Source: an uncultured bacterium (GTDB taxonomy: Bacteria; Actinomycetota; Coriobacteriia; Coriobacteriales; Eggerthellaceae). From it: a DNA stretch of 5,137 nt. Below the pieces are notes generated by a model. It saw only the letters and a program-made list of their open reading frames with translations. It was not told where the DNA came from and ran no database searches. The DNA lies in contig CANSQW010000121.1 of the NCBI GenBank assembly GCA_947649215.1, positions 1 through 5,137 of the forward strand, given 5' to 3'. The translations under genes were made by a program, and so were the position numbers. Below, in pieces: positions 1 to 4,325 of this stretch (its first letter is position 1; the number at the start of each line of letters is the position of its first letter).

Positions 1-46
1 GCACAAGCGTGAAACCGGAGCAGACGAGGGCGGCGCAGGCCGTTCG

Positions 47-56
47 GGAGGGAGGG
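47..56 (+). promoter_or_regulatory. Ribosome binding site of the flavodoxin-ferredoxin gene
   Basis: GGAGGGAGGG lies 4 nt before the ATG at 61 when measured from its last base. The GGAGG core at 47-51 sits 9 nt upstream. It supports the ATG at 61 over any earlier start. The first 46 bases of the window hold no gene I can support; a TGA at 10-12 could be the end of an upstream gene, but only three codons would be visible. Confidence 0.7.
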
Positions 57-60
57 ATCC

Positions 61-840
61 ATGGAGGGGAAGCTCGCGGTCATCTACTTCAGCCCCACGC
101 ACACGAGCCGCACCACGGCGCTCGCCGTGGCCGAGGGCATGGCCGAGCTGGGCGCCGAGGCGCTCGACATCGACCTGACCAAGCCGGAGGCCCGCGCGGA
201 CTTCAGCCTGGAACTGGCGGAGGGGGACGTGGCCGTGATCGGCTATCCCGTCTACGCAGGCCGCGTGCCCCGCGTGCTGGCCGAGCTGCTGGCGAGCGTC
301 AAGGGCGGTGGCGCGGCCGCCGTGCCGGTGGCCGTCTACGGCAACCGTGACTTCGACGACGCGCTCGTGGAGATGGCCGACCTCCTGGATGATGCGGGCT
401 TCGCGGTGGTCGCGGCGGGCGCCTTCGTCGGCGAGCACTCGTTCTCGCGCCTCGTGGGCACCGACCGCCCCGATGCGGCTGATGTGGAGGCTGCCGTGGC
501 CTTCGGCGCGGCCGTGGCGGCCAAGCTGGGCGCTGGCGATCGGTCAGCGCCCGAGCTGCGCGGCAACCGCCCCTACACCGAGTACCGGGCCGACCTGCCC
601 TTCACGCCGGCCACCACCGACGCCTGCACCGACTGCGGCGTCTGCGCGCACGTGTGCCCCATGGCCGCCATCGACCCGGCCGACGTGCGCCGCGTGGATG
701 AGCGCTGCATCAGCTGCTGCGCCTGCGTGAAGGCATGCCCGGAGGCTGCCAAGACCTACGCGGACACCCCCATCGACGGCATGGCCCACCTGCTTCAGGA
801 GAACTGCGCCGCGCGCCGGGAGCCCGAGACGTTCCTGTGA
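61..840 (+). CDS. Flavodoxin-like / 2[4Fe-4S] ferredoxin fusion protein (EFR1-type)
   Basis: A 259-residue cytoplasmic electron-transfer protein. Residues 1-155 look like a flavodoxin fold: the first strand, LAVIYF, runs into a phosphate-loop-like SPTHTSRTT (11-19), followed by GYPVYAGRVP (61-70) and AVYGNRDFDD (91-100), the usual places for flavin contacts. The C-terminal part is a bacterial ferredoxin with two CxxCxxCxxxCP motifs, C189/C192/C195/C199 and C216/C219/C222/C226, plus an extra C220, so it should carry two [4Fe-4S] clusters. There is no signal peptide or membrane segment. This architecture matches proteins annotated as EFR1 family ferrodoxin, common in strict anaerobes; the redox partner is unknown. 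The ATG at 61 follows a purine-rich ribosome binding site (GGAGGGAGGG, 47-56) and places the flavodoxin strand right at the N-terminus. It is probably transcribed separately from ruvC, since a promoter-like gap follows. The fold assignment is firm; the physiological role is not. Confidence 0.86.
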   Translation: MEGKLAVIYFSPTHTSRTTALAVAEGMAELGAEALDIDLTKPEARADFSLELAEGDVAVIGYPVYAGRVPRVLAELLASVKGGGAAAVPVAVYGNRDFDDALVEMADLLDDAGFAVVAAGAFVGEHSFSRLVGTDRPDAADVEAAVAFGAAVAAKLGAGDRSAPELRGNRPYTEYRADLPFTPATTDACTDCGVCAHVCPMAAIDPADVRRVDERCISCCACVKACPEAAKTYADTPIDGMAHLLQENCAARREPETFL

Positions 841-858
841 TTTCTCGGGGATTCCCCC

Positions 859-887
859 TTGCGTTAAACAAACATATGTTCTAACAT
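859..887 (+). promoter_or_regulatory. Candidate ruvCAB promoter
   Basis: TTGCGT (859-864) and TAACAT (882-887) are separated by exactly 17 bp and match the sigma-70 type -35 and -10 hexamers at 3/6 and 4/6 positions. The local sequence is AT-rich compared with the flanking genes. Transcription would start near 893-895, giving a leader of about 30 nt. The LexA-type box lies between the two hexamers and touches the -10, where a repressor would block polymerase. The hexamers are weak on their own; the combination with the operator makes the call credible. Confidence 0.5.
869..882. promoter_or_regulatory. LexA (SOS) operator upstream of ruvC
   Basis: The 14-mer CAAACATATGTTCT fits the Gram-positive LexA/DinR consensus CGAACRNRYGTTCG at 12 of 14 positions; only the second and last bases differ. 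Its core, AACATATGTT (871-880), is a perfect 10-bp palindrome. It sits 42 bp before the ruvC start codon, inside the candidate promoter. Since ruv genes belong to the SOS regulon in many bacteria, LexA repression of ruvCAB is the natural reading. Binding itself is inferred, and the LexA gene is not in the window. Confidence 0.72.
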
Positions 888-922
888 AGGGCCCGCTTAT
901 TCGGAAGAGGAAGGCGGGCCCT
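888..922 (+). repeat. Inverted repeat around the ruvC ribosome binding site
   Basis: AGGGCCCGC (888-896) and GCGGGCCCT (914-922) are perfect 9-bp inverted arms separated by 17 nt. The loop contains nearly all of the purine-rich ribosome binding site, AGGAAGG at 908-914, and the GTG start follows 1 nt after the right arm. In a transcript containing both arms this GC-only core would form a stable hairpin with the ribosome binding site in its loop. If transcription starts near 894, most of the left arm is absent and the hairpin would form only in read-through RNA. There is no T-run after it, so it is not an intrinsic terminator. Confidence 0.6.
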
Positions 923-923
923 C

Positions 924-1520
924 GTGTCGCGGACCCAGCGCATCATACTCGGCATCGACCCCGGCCTGGCCCACACGGGCTGGGGGGTGGTGTCCCAGGA
1001 CGGCCCGCGGCTGGCCTGCATGGCCTATGGCTGCGTGACCACGGCCGCGGCCGAGCCCCTGGGACGGCGCCTGCTGAAGGTGCACGACCAGATCGGCGCC
1101 GTGGTGCGCCGGTTCCGCCCCACCTGCGTCGGCATCGAGACGGTCTGGTTCGGCAACAACGTCACCGCCGCCTTCGGCACGGGCCAGGCCCGCGGGGCGG
1201 CGCTCGTGGCCTGCGCGGAGGGTGGGCTCGAGGTGGGGGAGTTCTCGCCCAGCCAGATCAAGCTCGCCATCGTGGGCACCGGCGCGGCCGAGAAGGAGCA
1301 GGTCCAGTACATGGTGGGCCAGCTGCTGCGGCTGCCCGAGCCGCCCTCTCCCGACCATGCGGCCGACGCCTTGGCGGCGGCCATCTGCTACAGCACCCAC
1401 GAGGGCTTCGCCCGCGCTGCCGCGCGCTATGACCAGGCGGTCGCGGCGGCCGTCGCGGCCGACGATGCCGGCAGGCGGCGAGCGGCCGCCCTGCGGGAAA
1501 GGGAGGAGGCACGGTCATGA
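924..1520 (+). CDS. ruvC: Holliday junction resolvase RuvC
   Basis: A 198-residue dimeric Mg-dependent endonuclease that makes paired nicks in Holliday junctions presented by RuvAB. It has the RNase H-like fold, beginning IILGIDPG with D12 as the first catalytic acid. E72 in GIETVWFGNN is the second, and HAADALAAA supplies H145 and D148. Histidine in the third position is also found in Thermus RuvC, where E. coli has aspartate. FGTGQARGAAL (84-94) and SPSQIKLAIVGTGAAEKEQV (108-127) are conserved DNA-contact segments. W75 occupies the place of the base-stacking Phe69 of E. coli, next to F76. The GTG start is supported by AGGAAGG 9 nt upstream and by the position of D12 close to the E. coli D7. 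The C-terminus carries an Ala/Arg/Glu-rich tail of about 25-30 residues beyond the core. Its last codons overlap ruvA. Confidence 0.97.
   Translation: MSRTQRIILGIDPGLAHTGWGVVSQDGPRLACMAYGCVTTAAAEPLGRRLLKVHDQIGAVVRRFRPTCVGIETVWFGNNVTAAFGTGQARGAALVACAEGGLEVGEFSPSQIKLAIVGTGAAEKEQVQYMVGQLLRLPEPPSPDHAADALAAAICYSTHEGFARAAARYDQAVAAAVAADDAGRRRAAALREREEARS
1504..1509 (+). promoter_or_regulatory. Strong ruvA ribosome binding site inside ruvC
   Basis: A perfect AGGAGG lies 7 nt before the ruvA ATG at 1517, within the codons for the acidic tail of RuvC. With the ATGA stop/start overlap (1517-1520) it implies that ruvA is translated efficiently and probably coupled to ruvC. Confidence 0.85.
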
Positions 1521-2110
1521 TCGCGTTTCTCAGGGGAGCGCTGGCGGCGAAGTCCGCCCAGGGCGTGGTGGTGGACGTCGGGGGCGTCGGCTACGGCGTC
1601 GCCTTGTCCCAGGCGAGCCTCTCTAAGCTGCCGGCCCTCGGCGAGGAGGTGAGCATCCTCACCTACCTCCAGGTGTCCGAGAGCGGCATCGCCCTCTACG
1701 GCTTTCTCTCCGAGGAGGAGAAGGCCCTGTTCGAGCGCCTCATCGCGGTGTCGGGCGTGGGGCCGAAGGTGGCGCTCGCGGCGCTCTCCACGTTCTCGGC
1801 GGGCGCGCTCGCCGACGCCATCGCCTCGCAGGACGTGGCCCTCGTGCAGAAGATTCCCGGCGTGGGGAAGAAGACGGCCCAGCGCATCATCCTCGAGCTC
1901 AAGGGCTCGCTCGACCAGGGGATCGAGGGGCTCTTCGGTCGCTCGGAGGATCCGGCCGCAGTCATCGACGAGCGCCTCAAGGGCGCCACCGAGGCGCTGC
2001 TCTCGATGGGCTTCACCTCCGCCGAGGCCGACCTGGCCCTCAAGGGCGCCCCCGAGGGCGCCACCGAGGCGGCCCTGCTACAATATGCCCTCAAGCGCCT
2101 GGGAAGCTGA
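1517..2110 (+). CDS. ruvA: Holliday junction DNA helicase subunit RuvA
   Basis: A 197-residue protein that binds the four-way junction as a tetramer and loads the RuvB motor. Domain I (about 1-63) is the OB fold, starting MIAFLRG and containing VVVDVGGVGYGVAL (17-30). Domain II carries two helix-hairpin-helix motifs, AVSGVGPKVALAAL (77-90) and KIPGVGKKTAQRIILELK (112-129). A flexible linker (about 136-152) leads to domain III (about 153-197), the RuvB-contacting three-helix domain, here with TEALLSMGFTSAEADLAL. The acidic pin of domain I, Glu55-Asp56 in E. coli, reads E55-S56 in VSESGIALYGF, so one of the two acids is missing. Length is normal for the family. The start overlaps the ruvC stop by 4 bp and has a perfect ribosome binding site. 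It lies 9 bp before ruvB. Confidence 0.97.
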   Translation: MIAFLRGALAAKSAQGVVVDVGGVGYGVALSQASLSKLPALGEEVSILTYLQVSESGIALYGFLSEEEKALFERLIAVSGVGPKVALAALSTFSAGALADAIASQDVALVQKIPGVGKKTAQRIILELKGSLDQGIEGLFGRSEDPAAVIDERLKGATEALLSMGFTSAEADLALKGAPEGATEAALLQYALKRLGS

Positions 2111-2119
2111 TAGGTTGTT

Positions 2120-3208
2120 ATGGGATCTGACATCGAGATAGAGGGCCTCGTGTTCGAGGCAGGCGACGACGACCGGGACGCCCTGGCGGGGCGCCTGGCC
2201 GCGCGTGAGCGCGCCGTCAGCGCCGATCTGATCGAGGACGACCTTGCCCTCGACCGTTCGCTGCGCCCCAAGCGCCTGGGCGACTACCTTGGCCAGGCCA
2301 AGGTGAAGGAGTCGCTCGCCATCCTCATCGAGGCGGCCCGCGGCCGGGGGGACGTGGTGGACCACATCCTGTTCTCGGGTCCGCCGGGCCTGGGCAAGAC
2401 CACGCTCGCGCAGGTGGTGGCCAACGAGGTGGGCGCCTCCATCCGCACCACGAGCGGCCCGGCCATCGAGCGCACGGGCGACCTGGCCGCCATCCTCACC
2501 AACCTGGAAGAGGGCGACGTCCTGTTCATCGATGAGATCCATCGCCTCAACCGCATGGTGGAGGAGGTGCTCTACCCGGCGCTCGAGGACTTCGCGCTCG
2601 ACATCGTGGTGGGCAAGGGCCCGGCCGCGCGCTCCATCCGGCTTGACATCCCGCGCTTCACGCTCATCGGGGCCACCACGCGCACGGGCCTGCTCACCGG
2701 GCCTCTGCGCGATCGCTTCGGCATCGCCTTCCGGCTGGCCTACTACACGCCCGAGGAGCTGGCCTCCATCGTGCGCCGCTCAGCCTCCATCCTGGGGGTG
2801 GACATCGAGGAGGAGGGCGCGCTCGAGGTGGCGCGCCGCAGCCGCGGCACGCCGCGGCTGGCCAATCGCCTGCTCAAGCGCGTGCGCGACTGGGCGCAGG
2901 TGCGCGGCGACGGCGCCATCACCGAGGACGTGGCCGCCCAGGCGCTGTCGTTCTTCGAGGTGGACGACTTGGGGCTCGACGCGGTGGACAACCGCATCCT
3001 CGAGCTTCTCTGCGTGCAGTTCTCGGGGCGCCCCGTGGGGCTTACCACGCTCTCGTCGGCCTTGTCGGAGGATCCGGACTCGGTAGAGGATGTCTACGAG
3101 CCCTACCTCATGCAGCAGGGGCTCATGGTGCGCACCCCCAAGGGCCGCCAGGCCACCGCGCGCGCCTGGGAGCACCTGGGGCTCATCGCCCCCGAGGGGG
3201 TGGCCTAG
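2120..3208 (+). CDS. ruvB: Holliday junction branch-migration ATPase RuvB
   Basis: A 362-residue AAA+ ATPase that forms hexameric rings on either side of RuvA and pumps DNA through the junction. Visible motifs are Walker A GPPGLGKT (87-94), Walker B LFIDEIHR (135-142), sensor 1 GATTRTG (184-190), the arginine finger in GPLRDRFG (194-201, probably R197), and sensor 2 [16 protein letters not shown] (242-257). A C-terminal winged helix follows, with [13 protein letters not shown] and [17 protein letters not shown]. The N-terminus is about 25 residues longer than in E. coli (336 aa) and acidic. The ATG at 2120 has only a weak TAGG upstream, so translation is probably coupled to ruvA. A GTG at 2150 with AGAGGG just before it is an alternative start giving 352 residues; both leave the ATPase core intact. 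Confidence 0.98.
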   Translation: MGSDIEIEGLVFEAGDDDRDALAGRLAARERAVSADLIEDDLALDRSLRPKRLGDYLGQAKVKESLAILIEAARGRGDVVDHILFSGPPGLGKTTLAQVVANEVGASIRTTSGPAIERTGDLAAILTNLEEGDVLFIDEIHRLNRMVEEVLYPALEDFALDIVVGKGPAARSIRLDIPRFTLIGATTRTGLLTGPLRDRFGIAFRLAYYTPEELASIVRRSASILGVDIEEEGALEVARRSRGTPRLANRLLKRVRDWAQVRGDGAITEDVAAQALSFFEVDDLGLDAVDNRILELLCVQFSGRPVGLTTLSSALSEDPDSVEDVYEPYLMQQGLMVRTPKGRQATARAWEHLGLIAPEGVA

Positions 3209-3210
3209 CC

Positions 3211-3624
3211 GTGTTCGAGCAGGATTACCTCATGCGGCTGCTGGCCGAGTTCGCGGCGGCCATCCGGCGCTCCATGGAGCGGGCTACCGGGCTGCGCGAT
3301 CCGCGCGGCGCGGCTGCCATGCTCGAGGCCGCCGTGGGGGAGGCGGTGGAAATGGACGGGGAGGCGCTGCTCTCGCTGGCGCCGGAGTCCATCGCTGCCG
3401 TGCTCACGGTGACGGGGGTCGACCCGCACCTGACCGAGTACCTCGCGCGCAGCCTCCTGCTCGCGGCGCGCTACCGCACCGAGGCGGGGGAGGCGGACCT
3501 CGCCGCCCTGCGGGAGGCGCAGGCTCGCGCCATCGCCGATGCCTGGGGTCACGACCTCGGCGCCGACCCGGCTGCGCCCTCCTCGATGGAGGCCTTCCTC
3601 GCCCGCACCTCCGCCTTCTGCTAG
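3211..3624 (+). CDS. Small helical protein, probably DUF6483 family
   Basis: A 137-residue soluble protein of unknown function. It opens MFEQDYLMRLLAEFAAAIRR, which resembles the N-terminus of proteins I recall under DUF6483. The rest looks all-helical: amphipathic stretches at about 5-24, 34-56, 59-68, 73-92 and 96-113, no signal peptide, no membrane segment and no metal-binding cluster. The Ala-rich helix-turn-helix spacing is reminiscent of TPR-like repeats, but no repeat consensus is clear. It ends in a cysteine. The GTG start lies 2 bp after the ruvB stop, with AGGGGG (3195-3200) 10 nt upstream inside the last ruvB codons, so it is the fourth gene of the ruv operon. The next Met, residue 8, would remove the conserved N-terminal motif. 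That it is a real gene is well supported by position and bias; the family name is moderate; a link to recombination is only inferred. Confidence 0.72.
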   Translation: MFEQDYLMRLLAEFAAAIRRSMERATGLRDPRGAAAMLEAAVGEAVEMDGEALLSLAPESIAAVLTVTGVDPHLTEYLARSLLLAARYRTEAGEADLAALREAQARAIADAWGHDLGADPAAPSSMEAFLARTSAFC

Positions 3625-3642
3625 CGGGTCGCGCACGACCCG
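3625..3642 (+). repeat. Perfect GC hairpin directly after the ruv operon stop codon
   Basis: CGGGTCG (3625-3631) and CGACCCG (3636-3642) form a 7-bp stem with a CGCA loop, starting on the base after the TAG stop. No T-run follows, so it is not a classical intrinsic terminator. It may protect the 3' end of the operon mRNA or act together with Rho. Confidence 0.55.
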
Positions 3643-3683
3643 GGATGCCCTCCTGCTGCCTTGGGCGCAGTCCGCGGCATCCC
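3642..3683 (+). repeat. Two-tier inverted repeat (structured 42-nt element)
   Basis: The outer arms GGGATGCC (3642-3649) and GGCATCCC (3676-3683) are perfectly complementary over 8 bp. Inside them CTGC-t-GCC (3653-3660) pairs with GGCGCAG (3664-3670) around a TTG loop, giving 15 pairs in all. A competing stem, TCCGC (3671-3675) with GCGGA (3686-3690), would break the outer arm. The first G is shared with the preceding hairpin, so the two cannot both be fully paired at that base. There is no coding signal here. It could be a transcript-end structure or one copy of a dispersed palindromic repeat. Confidence 0.45.
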
Positions 3684-3777
3684 CGGCGGACGCCTGCGGC
3701 GAAGGCTCCGAAAGACGCTGCCTCGGCGCGCGGCGACCGCCCGCCTTCCCCTCGCGCTCCCTTTGATTTTCTAAGCA
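3684..3777. other. Remaining spacer after the ruv operon: GC-rich, then C-rich and G-poor
   Basis: No gene is supported here. The first part is GC-rich with only short stems, for example GCGG (3730-3733) with CCGC (3737-3740). From 3741 the strand becomes C-rich and poor in G: 3741-3780 has 17 C and 5 G. Such a region could serve as a Rho loading site, which would fit the absence of an intrinsic terminator after the operon. That reading is an inference from composition only. Confidence 0.3.
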
Positions 3778-3806
3778 TTCACTGCGGTGACCTTTGAAGT
3801 TAGAGT
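3778..3806 (+). promoter_or_regulatory. Candidate distal csp promoter
   Basis: TTCACT (3778-3783) and TAGAGT (3801-3806) are 17 bp apart and each matches the sigma-70 hexamers at 4/6 positions. An overlapping alternative is GTGACC (3787-3792) with TAAAAC (3811-3816), 18 bp apart. The sequence turns AT-rich at about 3761, as expected for a promoter of a highly expressed gene. Use of this promoter would give a leader of more than 230 nt covering all the hairpins before csp. Confidence 0.28.
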
Positions 3807-3817
3807 TAAGTAAAACT

Positions 3818-3859
3818 CCAGTTCAGCTGGGAAAAACTGGTTATTTTGCCAGGGTTTTC
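3818..3859 (+). repeat. Competing hairpins in the csp leader
   Basis: Four copies of CCAG or CTGG alternate here. CCAGTT (3818-3823) can pair with AACTGG (3835-3840). Alternatively CCAG (3818-3821) pairs with CTGG (3827-3830), and the next stretch GAAAA-a-CTGG (3831-3840) pairs with CCAG-gg-TTTTC (3849-3859) around an AT-rich loop. The two arrangements share CTGG at 3837-3840 and so exclude each other, as in RNA switches. Confidence 0.45.
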
Positions 3860-3868
3860 ACTCCAAGG

Positions 3869-3890
3869 AAACTGCCTTTTCTTACAGTTT
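3869..3890 (+). repeat. AAACTG/CAGTTT hairpin
   Basis: AAACTG (3869-3874) and CAGTTT (3885-3890) form a 6-bp stem with a pyrimidine-rich 10-nt loop. A run of seven A residues follows at 3893-3899. On this strand there is no T-run, so it is not a terminator. It is one of a chain of short stems in the csp leader. Confidence 0.4.
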
Positions 3891-3901
3891 GGAAAAAAAG
3901 C

Positions 3902-3945
3902 GTTCGCTAAGCGGAATCCTCACCGCGAACCGCCTCGAAAAGGCG
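3902..3945 (+). repeat. Tandem stem-loops in the csp upstream region
   Basis: GTTCGC (3902-3907) pairs with GCGAAC (3925-3930), with an alternative inner GCGG (3911-3914)/CCGC (3923-3926). Immediately after it CGCCT (3931-3935) pairs with AGGCG (3941-3945) around CGAAA. The second stem ends right before the TATAGT hexamer, so these stems may be promoter DNA rather than RNA if the proximal promoter is the one used. Confidence 0.45.
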
Positions 3946-3951
3946 TATAGT
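3946..3951 (+). promoter_or_regulatory. Candidate proximal csp -10 hexamer
   Basis: TATAGT matches TATAAT at five of six positions. No convincing -35 hexamer exists 16-18 bp upstream, where the sequence is CCGCGA or similar. If used, transcription would begin near 3957-3959 and the leader would be about 90 nt, starting with the next hairpin. Confidence 0.33.
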
Positions 3952-3954
3952 AAA

Positions 3955-3981
3955 GCCCGTGCTTTCAAAATGAAAGCGGGC
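3955..3981 (+). repeat. Bulged hairpin in the csp leader
   Basis: GCCCG (3955-3959) plus CTTTC (3962-3966) pair with GAAAG (3972-3976) plus CGGGC (3977-3981). This makes a 10-bp stem with a TG bulge (3960-3961) and an AAAAT loop. It would lie at the very 5' end of an mRNA started from the TATAGT hexamer, where a stem can protect against decay or act as a temperature-dependent structure, as described for cspA leaders. The function here is inferred. Confidence 0.5.
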
Positions 3982-4011
3982 AGGTCATCATTTTGAGGGT
4001 CTGTATGGCTA

Positions 4012-4032
4012 CTCCCCAATGCAAGAGGGGAG
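4012..4032 (+). repeat. CTCCCC/GGGGAG stem just before the csp ribosome binding site
   Basis: CTCCCC (4012-4017) pairs with GGGGAG (4027-4032) over 6 bp with a 9-nt loop, ending 5 nt before the ribosome binding site. The CTCCCC arm resembles an anti-Shine-Dalgarno sequence, so pairing it with the purine tract at 4027-4032 would keep it from sequestering the true site downstream. Confidence 0.4.
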
Positions 4033-4037
4033 AGAAA

Positions 4038-4042
4038 AGAGG
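4038..4042 (+). promoter_or_regulatory. Ribosome binding site of csp
   Basis: AGAGG lies 6 nt before the ATG at 4049. It decides the start: an in-frame ATG at 4019 would add ten residues absent from the family and has no purine tract at the right distance. Confidence 0.85.
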
Positions 4043-4048
4043 ATTAAC

Positions 4049-4252
4049 ATGGCGGAAGGTACTGTTAAGTGGTTTAACCCGGAGAAGGGCTACGGCTTCA
4101 TCTCTCAGAGCGACGGCGAGGATCTCTTCGTCCACTTCTCCGAGATCAAGATGGACGGCTTCAAGACGCTCGACGAGGGCGCTGCCGTCTCCTTTGACGT
4201 GACCACTGGTCAGAACGGCAAGCTGCAGGCCAGCAACGTCGTGCGTCTGTAA
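4049..4252 (+). CDS. csp: Cold-shock protein, CspA family
   Basis: A 67-residue single-domain OB-fold protein that binds single-stranded RNA and DNA, melting RNA structure and so helping translation and transcription. It opens [20 protein letters not shown] with the aromatic W8 and F9. RNP1 is KGYGFI (13-18) and RNP2 is LFVHF (26-30), followed by [11 protein letters not shown] and the C-terminal strand LQASNVVRL. Length and motifs are exactly those of bacterial Csps. The gene stands alone on its strand: a long AT-rich upstream region rich in stems precedes it and an intrinsic terminator follows. Many Csps are controlled after transcription by structured leaders, and the upstream region here is compatible with that. 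Whether it is cold-induced or constitutive cannot be told from sequence. Confidence 0.97.
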   Translation: MAEGTVKWFNPEKGYGFISQSDGEDLFVHFSEIKMDGFKTLDEGAAVSFDVTTGQNGKLQASNVVRL

Positions 4253-4280
4253 AAAGTCGCGTCGTTTCACCAAAACGCTC

Positions 4281-4310
4281 AAGGGGCTCCCGCTGGGAGC
4301 CCCTTTTGTT
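4281..4310 (+). terminator. Intrinsic terminator of csp
   Basis: An 11-bp perfect stem, AAGGGGCTCCC (4281-4291) with GGGAGCCCCTT (4295-4305), has a 3-nt loop and leads into TTTTGTTT (4304-4311). It stands 28 bp after the csp stop. In the opposite direction only a short T pair follows the stem, so termination of queA transcription here would be weaker. Confidence 0.95.
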
Positions 4311-4325
4311 TGCGCGGGGACGAGG

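Noticed and set aside
847..860. GGGG-ATT-CCCC followed by CTT as a terminator of the flavodoxin gene
   Set aside because: Only 4 bp of stem and no T-run; too weak to call an intrinsic terminator.
1696..2271. Open frame on the - strand across ruvA and the start of ruvB (191 codons)
   Set aside because: Ser/Arg/Ala-rich antisense shadow with no recognisable domain; the + strand genes have full family motifs.
3090..3797. Long open frame on the + strand overlapping the end of ruvB, the fourth gene and the spacer (235 codons)
   Set aside because: It is in another frame over two well-supported genes and its product is low-complexity Arg/Ala/Gly/Pro, as expected for shadow frames in GC-rich DNA.
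4005..4048. Upstream ATGs at 4005 and 4019 as a leader peptide or extended Csp
   Set aside because: Neither has a ribosome binding site. The 4019 start would add ten residues not found in Csps, and the 4005 frame runs out of frame through csp as a shadow.
3625..4048. CRISPR, tRNA, mobile element or attachment site in the long non-coding gap
   Set aside because: No regularly spaced direct repeats, no cloverleaf or tRNA motifs, no transposase fragment and no target-site duplication were found.
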